NCBI RefSeq assembly: GCF_000425465.1
Contig: NZ_AUDM01000011.1
Span: 79,399-143,398 of the forward strand
Source: Flavobacterium filum DSM 17961
GTDB lineage: Bacteria; Bacteroidota; Bacteroidia; Flavobacteriales; Flavobacteriaceae
Length of the DNA stretch: 64,000 nucleotides
Direction: 5' to 3'
Shown here: positions 37,919 to 45,608 of the stretch, in pieces
Position numbering within the stretch: the first letter of the stretch is position 1
Layout of the letters: each line of letters starts with the position of its first letter
Program-made: the position numbers and the translations under genes
Notes under the pieces: model-generated
Told to the model about the DNA's origin: nothing
The model's database searches: none
The model's input: only the letters and a program-made list of their open reading frames with translations

Positions 37919-38428
37919 CAGCGAGGGATTATTACCAGTGGGTTGAATCATGTGGTGCATATAATTGAGGATAGTTGGAGAACCAAATTAACAAAGGAAT
38001 ATGCAAAAGAATTTAAATCTAATGAAAAGTTACAAACTGCACTGAGTATAGTTGGTGAAGCACTTTTAGAAACTACGGAATATGGTGAGCTCTTAACGAA
38101 TGTTAGAGAACAATAGTTTAAATGGTATGGTAATCAAAAGAGTCAAGAACTTAATGAAACTTATTCAAAAGTTATAGAAGTTGTTAAAAATATTAAAACA
38201 TCATTAGGTGGTGATAATAAACTTACTGATTCTTTTATTTACAAGACAAGTGCCGTTTTGTTTGCTAAAGCTACCTTATTATCGTTTAGAAATACTTATT
38301 TAAGCAGTGCAATTAAAAAACTTGATTTACATGTATACACATTTTATCATATTGATCCAAATGATCCGGATAATATTCAAAGAGGAGGATTTAGTGGTGG
38401 TGGTGCTGGTGGTCTTTACACTTGGTAA
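37877..38428 (+). pseudogene. Orphan RHS C-terminal toxin cassette, interrupted by an amber codon
   Basis: From about 37919 the frame reads RGIITSGLNHVVH, nearly the same as the junction RQGIITSGLNHLVH of the upstream RHS protein, and then a different tip follows (SWRTKLTKEYAKEFK and so on). The frame meets TAG at 38114-38116, yet stays open for another 103 codons to a TAA at 38426-38428, ending GGFSGGGAGGLYTW. The whole tip would be about 155 residues, similar to the 165-residue tip of the main protein. This is the pattern of a displaced tip left behind when a new cassette was inserted. The amber codon probably inactivates it. It has no RHS core of its own. Confidence 0.75.
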
Positions 38429-38460
38429 TTTTTTTGACTAAATAATTAAATTTTACATTT

Positions 38461-39015
38461 ATGAGAGTGATATTTAAAATAATCGTTTTTATAATTATTG
38501 TATTCTCTATTGGTTTATTTTTTATGGTTAAAATCGAAAATAAATTAATTGCTAAAAAAGAATCACTTGATAATCAATGGCGAAAAATAACAAAATTGAA
38601 TGATTATAAAATCAGTTTGTTAAAGAATAATATTTTGGATTTAAAAAAAAATGATACTCTTTTATTTTTGCTTAATTCAAACGTGAAAAAAAGTAAATGT
38701 AATGATGATTATTCTCTTTTTGCATTTTATTTAAATGAATATATCTTAAAAAATGAACTTAAGAAAGATTTAAATATTAATTTAACTAAAAATGATTCTT
38801 TAATTAATCAGACTATAACCAAATACAACTCTGAAGTTATGGAATTTAACAAATATGCATCTTCTTTTCCTATAATAATAATTTCAAGAACTATGAAATA
38901 TAAGACATACAATAAATTGCCAATTATCTTTGGTGAAGAGAATCTTAATCCAAAGGTTTCTAAAGAAGAGACATTTAAATGGTTAAAAGAAATTGAAAAA
39001 AGTGAGGGCTTATAA
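38461..39015 (+). CDS. LemA-like membrane protein, candidate immunity for the orphan tip
   Basis: This 184-residue protein has one N-terminal membrane helix (about 4-24) and a helical domain of LemA type: SLDNQWRKI near 38-46 corresponds to the LemA VDNAWSQI region, and TKYNSEVMEFNKYASSFP near 123 to the conserved YNxxVxxFN segment. LemA proteins are single-pass membrane proteins of uncertain function. The gene lies 32 bp after the orphan toxin tip, the position of its immunity gene, and is as AT-rich as the RHS locus. A cell-envelope stress role is the alternative. The region 39016-39183 behind it has no gene. Confidence 0.6.
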   Translation: MRVIFKIIVFIIIVFSIGLFFMVKIENKLIAKKESLDNQWRKITKLNDYKISLLKNNILDLKKNDTLLFLLNSNVKKSKCNDDYSLFAFYLNEYILKNELKKDLNINLTKNDSLINQTITKYNSEVMEFNKYASSFPIIIISRTMKYKTYNKLPIIFGEENLNPKVSKEETFKWLKEIEKSEGL

Positions 39016-39183
39016 TGTCACATTACAGCAAATTTCACCGAATTTGTGTTTTTTTACTTTTTATATTCAAAAAAGAAATATAGTAATCTTATTCAGATTG
39101 ATAAGATAAGTTATGCCATGCTTGCATCTAAATTGTTCAGAACTATTTCCTCCGCTACTACATTCTATTACAATAAAAAAAAA

Positions 39184-40287
39184 TTATTGCTTAACATCCA
39201 ACGCATCTCTTAATGCGTTTCCGGTCATCATAAAGGCTAACGTAATGAGCATGATGGCCACACCGGGTACTAAGGCCAGATACGGTTTTCCGAGAATAAT
39301 ATAATTGTAATGGTCTTTTATCATTCCGCCCCAACTTGGAATAGGCGGTTGAGCTCCTAAACCTAAAAAGCTTAAACCGCTTTCTACTAATATAGCCGAC
39401 GCAAAATTGGCCGCAGAAATAACGATAACAGGAGCCATGATATTAGGAATGATATGGTTCCAAATGATTCTGAAATCGGAAAAGCCTAAAGCTCGTGCAG
39501 CGGTTACATATTGCATTTGTTTCACGCTAATGATTTGTCCGCGAACTACTCTGGCTACTTCCACCCACATGGTTAATCCGACAGCAACAAAAACCTGCCA
39601 GAACCCTTTTCCTAACGCTAACGTAATGGCGATGACCAATAAAAGTGTTGGAATTGACCAAATTACATTGACCAACCACATGACTAAAGCATCTACTTTT
39701 CCACCATAATAACCACCCAATGCCCCAAAAAACAATCCAACAATAACCGAAATGAAGACCGCCACAAACCCAATGGAAAGTGACACTCTCGAACCAACTA
39801 ACATTCTGCTAAGCAAATCACGGCCGTATTTATCAGTACCGAGATAGAATGTTTTAGTAGAAATCAACTCCTTTTCCATTTCCTTTGCGGAAGAAAAACC
39901 CGGAATATTTTGAAAAGGAATTTCCTTTTGCAAATTGAGCCCATCCGTTTCACTGAATTCGGTGTATTGGATACTGTTTTGGGTAAAAGTATACTCGTTA
40001 ATGGGTATTTCGGTGATTTGATGGGTATGCCCGAAAAAATAATTTTTTATCGATTTTGGTTGTTTTTCTTCTATGGGTAAAGCCAACATTTTCACTGTAA
40101 ATCCGGGAGGTTTAGAGTGGATGGACAAATGCATTTGATTGGCATTTTCGGAATCATCCGGAGCTAAAACATAGGCAAAAATGGCCAACAAGCACATCAA
40201 AACGATGTAACCAAAACTAAAAACACCCCAAAAATTCTTGGCGAATTTTTGAAGTGCTATGGTTGATAAGGATTGATTACTTTTCAA
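39184..40287 (-). CDS. OppC/DppC-type ABC transporter permease
   Basis: The 367-residue protein has an N-terminal membrane helix, a periplasmic insert of about 100 residues and a BPD_transp_1 permease domain with five helices. The motif DKYGRDLLSRMLVGSRVSL (near 150) and the EAA loop AARALGFSDFRIIWNHIIPN (near 262) are typical of OppC/DppC peptide permeases. Only this one subunit is present here; partner permease, ATPases and binding protein must be elsewhere. The start is TTG at 40287 (MKSNQSLST). It lies 22 bp after the protease gene on the same strand. Confidence 0.92.
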   Translation of the reverse strand: MKSNQSLSTIALQKFAKNFWGVFSFGYIVLMCLLAIFAYVLAPDDSENANQMHLSIHSKPPGFTVKMLALPIEEKQPKSIKNYFFGHTHQITEIPINEYTFTQNSIQYTEFSETDGLNLQKEIPFQNIPGFSSAKEMEKELISTKTFYLGTDKYGRDLLSRMLVGSRVSLSIGFVAVFISVIVGLFFGALGGYYGGKVDALVMWLVNVIWSIPTLLLVIAITLALGKGFWQVFVAVGLTMWVEVARVVRGQIISVKQMQYVTAARALGFSDFRIIWNHIIPNIMAPVIVISAANFASAILVESGLSFLGLGAQPPIPSWGGMIKDHYNYIILGKPYLALVPGVAIMLITLAFMMTGNALRDALDVKQ

Positions 40288-40309
40288 AGTTTTTGTATTG
40301 AAATAGAGA

Positions 40310-42490
40310 TTACTTTGATTTAACCACTTTTTTCTTTAAGTTAATGTCCCCTTTTGTCACCGGTTTACCCTGTAAATCATCCAACACATTTAAGGCTTCT
40401 TCTACATAAATATCTTTAGATAAACTTTCAAACCAACGCTCTCTTTTTTCTTTGAACGATTCATCTTTTTGCATTACCACTTCGTCTTCAGGTATAGGTT
40501 TAAATTTCAAATCATTTTGATAATCGGTTATGGGTTTGAAAGTTTTGCTTTCCGCTTCAATTTTTTCTTGTTCTTTTTTGAATTCATCGAATTTAAGACT
40601 GTAAACAGCGGCATCTTTTCTTTCTTTGGTCCATTTTGCATTTTTCTCAATCAATTGAAAATGCTCGTTTAAGGCCATTCTGCTTTTGCTGTTTTGTAAC
40701 GCTTTTTCAAAATTAACTTGCTTTTTCCAAGTATCATAAGGAGCCGCATCAATTTTTGACCACGGCATAGCATTTTCTAAATCACGTTCTCCAATGTTGA
40801 TATGCGAATAACGATCGGGCATTACTACATCACTGGAAACACCCTCTAACTGTGTTGAGCCACCATTAATTCTGTAGAATTTTTGCGTCGTCGTTTTTAA
40901 TGCTCCTAAATCTCCTACTGTATTTCCTCTCACAAACTGATTCAAATCGATTACGTTTTGAACAGTTCCTTTTCCATAGGTTTGTTTGCTACCGATTACA
41001 ATTCCTCTTTTGTAATCTTGGATAGCCGCAGCTAAAATTTCAGAAGCGGAAGCGGAGAAATTATTCACCATAACCACTAAAGGTCCGTCCCATTGTACTT
41101 TTGCATCACGGTCATATAAAACTTCTTTTTTCGTACCGGCTGATTTAATTTGTACCACCGGTCCTTGTTCAATGAATAAACCGGTTATGTCAACAGCTGT
41201 TTTCAATGAACCACCACCATTGTCACGCACATCCATGATGATTCCGCTAACGCCTTGTTGTTTTAAACGTTCCACTTCAATGGCTACATCTTTTCCGGCA
41301 TCTCGGCTGTCTTTATTTTCAAAATCGATATAGAATTTGGGTAAATAAATGATTCCGTATTTTACTCCATTTCGTTCTACTACACTTGATTTAGCATACG
41401 TTTCTTCCGTTTCTACCATGTCGCGTATGAGCGAAATGACTTTGATGGTTCCATCTACTTTTTTCACCGTGAGGCGAACTTCTGTTCCTTTTGGCCCTTT
41501 GATTTTTTTCACTACGTTATCTAAACGCATACCGGAAATATCGACTGGTTCACCATCGCCTTGAGCTACTTTTAATATCACATCTCCGGGTTCCAATTCT
41601 TTTCCTCTCCAAGCCGGACCACCGGAAATGAGTTCAGTAATTTCAGTAAAGTCATTTTTCTTTTGTAAACGAGCTCCAATTCCTTCGAATTTTCCGCTGA
41701 TGCTTACATCAAAACGTTCTTTGTCATCGGGAGCCATGTAGTTGGTGTGTGGGTCAAATCGGGAAGAAATAGCATTCACAAACACTCCAAACCAATCATT
41801 TCTGTCTAATTCTGAAATAAATTTGAAATAATCATCTAAGGTTTTTAACGAACTTTCTCTCGTTTCTTTTTCTAACTCTTCAAAGGATTTTATTTTTTTA
41901 TTTTCTGATTTGTCTTCTTCTTGCAATTTAATTTTATCTGTTAAAGAAGACAACGTAGAAAGTTTGATTTGCTTTCTCCAACGTTCTTTTAATTCACTTT
42001 CATTTTTAGCAAAAGGCATTTTTTCATAATCCGTGTTAATGGACTCATTGACGTTGTAATCAATTGGTTCATCCAATATATCTTTATAGAATTTTTGACT
42101 TTCCTCCATTCTTTTCACATATGTGGAATAAGCCAAATCAAAAAAGGTAAACTCTTTGTTTTTGATTTGATCATCAATTAAGGTTTCATGTTTGGCAAAT
42201 TTGTCAATATCCGATTGGATAAAATAACGTCTGGATGGATCCAAAGCATCAATAAAATCTTTATAGATTCCTTTTGACAAATTATCATCAATACTTGCCG
42301 GGTCATAATGCCCTCTTTCTATGACAAACATCAATAATTCAATTAACAATTTATCTTTTTCGGGGTCATGTGAGGAAGATTTACTCTTTTCATAGGCTGA
42401 GAAAGCAAAAAGAGAAACAGATAAAAGAATGGTTACAATGACCAATTTAATATTTCTTTTCATAAACAGAATGATTGAATTCATTTTCAT
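40310..42490 (-). CDS. prc: Carboxy-terminal processing (tail-specific) protease, S41 family
   Basis: This 726-residue protein has an N-terminal membrane/signal segment, an N-terminal Prc domain (about 40-235), a PDZ domain (near 245-340; GIGARLQKKNDFTEI, GGPAWRGKELEPGDVILKV) and the S41 protease domain. The catalytic Ser is in NNFSASASEILAAAI (near 468) and the Lys in KQTYGKGTVQNV (near 494). A DUF3340-like C-terminal part completes the Prc architecture. It degrades or trims envelope proteins in the periplasm. Starts at 42490, 42484 or 42463 are all possible; the last gives MKRNIKLVIV directly before the hydrophobic signal. Confidence 0.95.
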   Translation of the reverse strand: MKMNSIILFMKRNIKLVIVTILLSVSLFAFSAYEKSKSSSHDPEKDKLLIELLMFVIERGHYDPASIDDNLSKGIYKDFIDALDPSRRYFIQSDIDKFAKHETLIDDQIKNKEFTFFDLAYSTYVKRMEESQKFYKDILDEPIDYNVNESINTDYEKMPFAKNESELKERWRKQIKLSTLSSLTDKIKLQEEDKSENKKIKSFEELEKETRESSLKTLDDYFKFISELDRNDWFGVFVNAISSRFDPHTNYMAPDDKERFDVSISGKFEGIGARLQKKNDFTEITELISGGPAWRGKELEPGDVILKVAQGDGEPVDISGMRLDNVVKKIKGPKGTEVRLTVKKVDGTIKVISLIRDMVETEETYAKSSVVERNGVKYGIIYLPKFYIDFENKDSRDAGKDVAIEVERLKQQGVSGIIMDVRDNGGGSLKTAVDITGLFIEQGPVVQIKSAGTKKEVLYDRDAKVQWDGPLVVMVNNFSASASEILAAAIQDYKRGIVIGSKQTYGKGTVQNVIDLNQFVRGNTVGDLGALKTTTQKFYRINGGSTQLEGVSSDVVMPDRYSHINIGERDLENAMPWSKIDAAPYDTWKKQVNFEKALQNSKSRMALNEHFQLIEKNAKWTKERKDAAVYSLKFDEFKKEQEKIEAESKTFKPITDYQNDLKFKPIPEDEVVMQKDESFKEKRERWFESLSKDIYVEEALNVLDDLQGKPVTKGDINLKKKVVKSK

Positions 42491-42700
42491 TTTTTCTTAT
42501 GACATAAAGTATGCCAAAAATAGTGCAATTTTTTATGTAAATTAATTCTAAAAAATTTACATCTCCAAACAAAGTTATAAAATTAGATAGGTGAGTAAAG
42601 TTTAAATTTCGTTAATTTTGTTCAAAATACTGTGGATATCGGTAATTTTGGTGTTTTGATGTTTGTTTTATCAATCATTTTCTGTAAACATTGTCCATTT

Positions 42701-43471
42701 ATGAAAAAAAGACCTTTGATTTTAGTGACCAATGACGATGGTATTTCGGCACCGGGAATTCGGACATTAATCAGCGTAATGAAAGAATTAGGCGATGTCA
42801 TTGTGGTTGCTCCTGATAGTCCGCAAAGTGCGATGGGACATGCCATTACTATCAATAATACCTTGTTTGTAAACAAAGTGCAATTTGATAATGACTTAAA
42901 AGGCGAATACAGTTGTTCCGGCACACCGGTAGATTGTGTGAAGTTGGCGGTAAATGAATTAATCAAAGAAAAGCCTGATTTATGTGTTTCGGGTATCAAT
43001 CACGGTTCCAACTCTTCCATTAATGTGATTTACTCCGGAACGATGAGTGCGGCAGTTGAAGCCGGAATTGAAGGCATTCCCGCTATTGGATTTTCCTTAT
43101 TGGATTATGATTGGAATGCTGATTTTGAACCATTCAAAAAATATGTCCGAAAAATTGCTTCTGAAGTATTAGAAAAAGGTTTACCGGAAGGGGTGATTTT
43201 GAATGTCAATTTCCCAAAACGAAAAGAGGAAGAAATCAAAGGAGTAAAAATTTGCCGACAAGCAAAAGCCTTTTGGAAAGAAGAGTTTGACAAACGAAAA
43301 ACACCTCAAGGCAAAGATTATTATTGGTTAACCGGTGAATTTATTAATCAAGATAAAGGCGAAGACACCGATGAATGGGCACTTGCAAACGGTTATGTTT
43401 CTGTAGTTCCGGTGCAATTTGATTTAACTGCCCATCATGCGATTCAACAACTCAACACCTATTCATTTTAA
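42701..43471 (+). CDS. surE: 5'/3'-nucleotidase SurE
   Basis: The 256-residue enzyme dephosphorylates nucleoside monophosphates and is linked to stationary-phase survival. Metal-binding and active-site motifs are clear: LVTNDDGISAPGI near residue 7, VVAPDSPQSAMGHAIT near 36, SGTPVDCVKLA near 77 and SGINHGSNSSINVIYSGTMSAA near 93. I chose ATG 42701 (MKKRPLILV), which removes a hydrophobic upstream extension that is not part of the family. A TAATTTTG box at 42613-42620 could be its promoter. It is followed by lpxB after a small membrane-protein gene. Confidence 0.96.
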   Translation: MKKRPLILVTNDDGISAPGIRTLISVMKELGDVIVVAPDSPQSAMGHAITINNTLFVNKVQFDNDLKGEYSCSGTPVDCVKLAVNELIKEKPDLCVSGINHGSNSSINVIYSGTMSAAVEAGIEGIPAIGFSLLDYDWNADFEPFKKYVRKIASEVLEKGLPEGVILNVNFPKRKEEEIKGVKICRQAKAFWKEEFDKRKTPQGKDYYWLTGEFINQDKGEDTDEWALANGYVSVVPVQFDLTAHHAIQQLNTYSF

Positions 43472-43478
43472 TGAAATT

Positions 43479-43751
43479 ATGAAAAAATCAGATTTATTTA
43501 TTGGCATCGTTATCGGAATCATTGGTGCTTTTTTAGGCGTTTATTTGTTTATAACCTTATTTACGGAATATGGCTTTTTGGGTGGCATTAGAGGATTAAA
43601 AGCTCAAAATGCTTTAGGAAAATTAATTGCGTTAGGTGCTGTTTTAAATGTTGTTATTTTCTTTATTTTGTTGAAATACAACAAAGAGTTAATGGCAAGA
43701 GGAGTAGTATTGGCTACTATCCTCCTATCAATCATCACTTTATTTGTGTAA
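43479..43751 (+). CDS. Small three-helix membrane protein between surE and lpxB
   Basis: This 90-residue protein MKKSDLFIGIVIG... has three predicted helices (about 7-28, 46-63 and 69-88). It begins 7 bp after surE and ends 1 bp before the lpxB start, so all three are one operon. It is a conserved-looking but unnamed Flavobacteriaceae protein. Position suggests a link to lipid A or envelope synthesis, but nothing in the sequence proves it. Confidence 0.8.
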   Translation: MKKSDLFIGIVIGIIGAFLGVYLFITLFTEYGFLGGIRGLKAQNALGKLIALGAVLNVVIFFILLKYNKELMARGVVLATILLSIITLFV

Positions 43752-43752
43752 A

Positions 43753-44865
43753 ATGAAATATTACATCATAGCAGGCGAAGCATCGGGAGATTTGCATGGT
43801 TCGAATTTGATGAAAGCCATCCACAAGGAAGATGCACAGGCAGACATTCGGTTTTGGGGTGGCGATTTGATGCAAGCAGCCGGCGGAAAATTAGTCAAAC
43901 ACTACAAAGCACTTGCTTTTATGGGCTTTGCCGAAGTTTTATTCAATTTAAAAACCATTTTAAACAATATTTCTTTTTGTAAAAAAGACATATTGGAATT
44001 TCAACCGGATGTACTCATTTTTATCGACTATCCCGGTTTTAATATGCGAATTGCTAAGTGGGCAAAAACGCAGAACATTCCCACTCATTATTATATTTCG
44101 CCACAAATTTGGGCTTGGAAGGAAAATCGCATCAAGGATATTAAACGTGATTTTGATCAATTGTATGTCATTTTGCCTTTTGAAAAAGACTTTTACGAAA
44201 AAAAACATCATTTTCCGGTAGAATTTGTGGGTCATCCGTTGATTGATGCAATCCACAACCGCAAAAAAGTGGATGAATTGACCTTTAGAAAAGAATATCA
44301 ATTAGACGAAAGACCGATTATTGCTCTTTTACCGGGAAGCAGAAAACAAGAAATCAGCAAATTGCTACACGAAATGTTGGCTGTGGTGGATGATTTCCCG
44401 GATTATCAATTTGTGATAGCCGGTGCTCCAGGACAAGATTACGATTTCTACCAGCGATTTCTGACGAACAAGGCCGTTCATTTTATTTCGAATAAAACCT
44501 ATGATTTATTGAGTGTAGCTCATGCTGCTTTGGTTACCTCCGGAACAGCAACCTTGGAAACAGCTCTTTTTAAGGTTCCGGAGGTAGTTTGTTATAAAGG
44601 AAATTGGATTTCGTATCAAATTGCCAAAAGGATCATCACCCTGAAATATATCTCATTGGTCAATTTAATTATGGATGAAGAAGTCGTTACCGAGTTAATA
44701 CAAGGCGATTGTAATGCCAAAAAAATCAAAGCAGAACTTTCTAAAATTTTAGAGGAGGATTACCGAAAAAAACTCATCGAAAAATATAATCAATTAGAAA
44801 AAAAATTAGGTGGTGAAGGTGCAAGCAGTAAAGTAGCCAAGTTAATTGTTCGTCAAATTTCTTGA
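43753..44865 (+). CDS. lpxB: Lipid-A-disaccharide synthase
   Basis: The 370-residue GT19-family enzyme joins UDP-2,3-diacylglucosamine and lipid X to give the lipid A disaccharide. Family signatures visible are IAGEASGDLHGSNLMK at the N-terminus, PQIWAWKENRIKDIKRDFD near 120, VGHPLIDAIHNR near 163 and LLPGSRKQEISKLL near 193, with SGTATLETALFKVPEVVCYK near 264. I chose ATG 43753 (MKYYIIAGEASG). It shows that the organism makes lipopolysaccharide, in agreement with lptC later in the window. Confidence 0.97.
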   Translation: MKYYIIAGEASGDLHGSNLMKAIHKEDAQADIRFWGGDLMQAAGGKLVKHYKALAFMGFAEVLFNLKTILNNISFCKKDILEFQPDVLIFIDYPGFNMRIAKWAKTQNIPTHYYISPQIWAWKENRIKDIKRDFDQLYVILPFEKDFYEKKHHFPVEFVGHPLIDAIHNRKKVDELTFRKEYQLDERPIIALLPGSRKQEISKLLHEMLAVVDDFPDYQFVIAGAPGQDYDFYQRFLTNKAVHFISNKTYDLLSVAHAALVTSGTATLETALFKVPEVVCYKGNWISYQIAKRIITLKYISLVNLIMDEEVVTELIQGDCNAKKIKAELSKILEEDYRKKLIEKYNQLEKKLGGEGASSKVAKLIVRQIS

Positions 44866-44884
44866 TTATAACGCAATACCTTTT

Positions 44885-44892
44885 TATCTTTG
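44885..44892 (+). promoter_or_regulatory. -7 promoter box immediately before the NlpC/P60 gene
   Basis: TATCTTTG fits TAnnTTTG. The ATG lies only 7 bp further on (44900), so the transcript would be nearly leaderless. Confidence 0.45.
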
Positions 44893-44899
44893 TAGCTCT

Positions 44900-45568
44900 A
44901 TGTTAAAAATTAAATTCATATCCATTTTTCTGCTTTTGATAGTATTAGTTGGCTGTAAGCCAACACAATCCGTTATTGTTACCAACAAAGATGAAGCTGT
45001 AAAAAAAGGAATTTATTCTTCTCCTGTTGCGGAGAAAAAATCAACTGTTGCAAAGACAACAAAAACAGTAAAACCTATTGTTGAGCCTTCAAAAAAAGAG
45101 AAAAACACATCTAAAAAAAGTCTATTAAACGAAACTGACGATACTGTTTATTCAGATAATAATGACGTTTCTTATTATATTAAACAATTGATTAATAATG
45201 CGATGCAATACAATGGTGTTAGGTATCGCGGAGGAGGAACAACTACTGAAGGCATGGATTGTTCCGGTTTAGTTACCACTGTTTTTAAATCGTATGACAT
45301 TTCTTTACCCAGAAGTTCATTTGATATGGCTAAAGTTGGAAAAAAACTAAACCGAAATGACATTCAAGTTGGTGATTTAGTTTTTTTTAAAACCAATGGG
45401 AAAAAAGTGATTAATCACGTTGGTTTGGTTACAGAAATAAAAGATGATGAAATCATTTTCATTCATTCTACTACTCAAAGAGGTGTAATTTTATCTTCAA
45501 CCAAAGAACCTTATTATCAACGCACTTTTGCTCAAGCCAATCGTGTTTTGTCTGAAGATTACTTTTAA
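44900..45568 (+). CDS. NlpC/P60-family peptidoglycan hydrolase, lipoprotein
   Basis: This 222-residue protein has a lipobox (LIVLVGC, Cys near residue 19), a Lys/Thr-rich linker (about 25-85) and a C-terminal NlpC/P60 (C40) domain. The catalytic Cys is in GMDCSGLVTTVFKSY (near 120), the His in INHVGLVTEI (near 174) and the third polar residue is His in IIFIHSTTQRG (near 190). It should cleave stem peptides in the cell wall from a membrane anchor, as Spr/MepS does. I chose ATG 44900 because the lipoprotein signal begins there. Confidence 0.93.
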   Translation: MLKIKFISIFLLLIVLVGCKPTQSVIVTNKDEAVKKGIYSSPVAEKKSTVAKTTKTVKPIVEPSKKEKNTSKKSLLNETDDTVYSDNNDVSYYIKQLINNAMQYNGVRYRGGGTTTEGMDCSGLVTTVFKSYDISLPRSSFDMAKVGKKLNRNDIQVGDLVFFKTNGKKVINHVGLVTEIKDDEIIFIHSTTQRGVILSSTKEPYYQRTFAQANRVLSEDYF

Positions 45569-45608
45569 TTTTTTTTTGCAATAACAAGAATTTTACTATT
45601 TTAGCAGA

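Noticed and set aside
38114..38116. Programmed readthrough of the TAG in the orphan toxin cassette.
   Set aside because: No readthrough context or suppressor tRNA is visible; decay of a displaced cassette is simpler.
37877..38116. The 79-codon frame at 37877 as a complete independent small gene.
   Set aside because: Its first codons come from the flanking palindrome and its body matches the RHS junction; the frame continues beyond the stop as part of a longer tip.
42632..42700. Upstream extension of surE by 23 codons.
   Set aside because: The extension is hydrophobic and not found in SurE proteins; the conserved N-terminus starts at ATG 42701.
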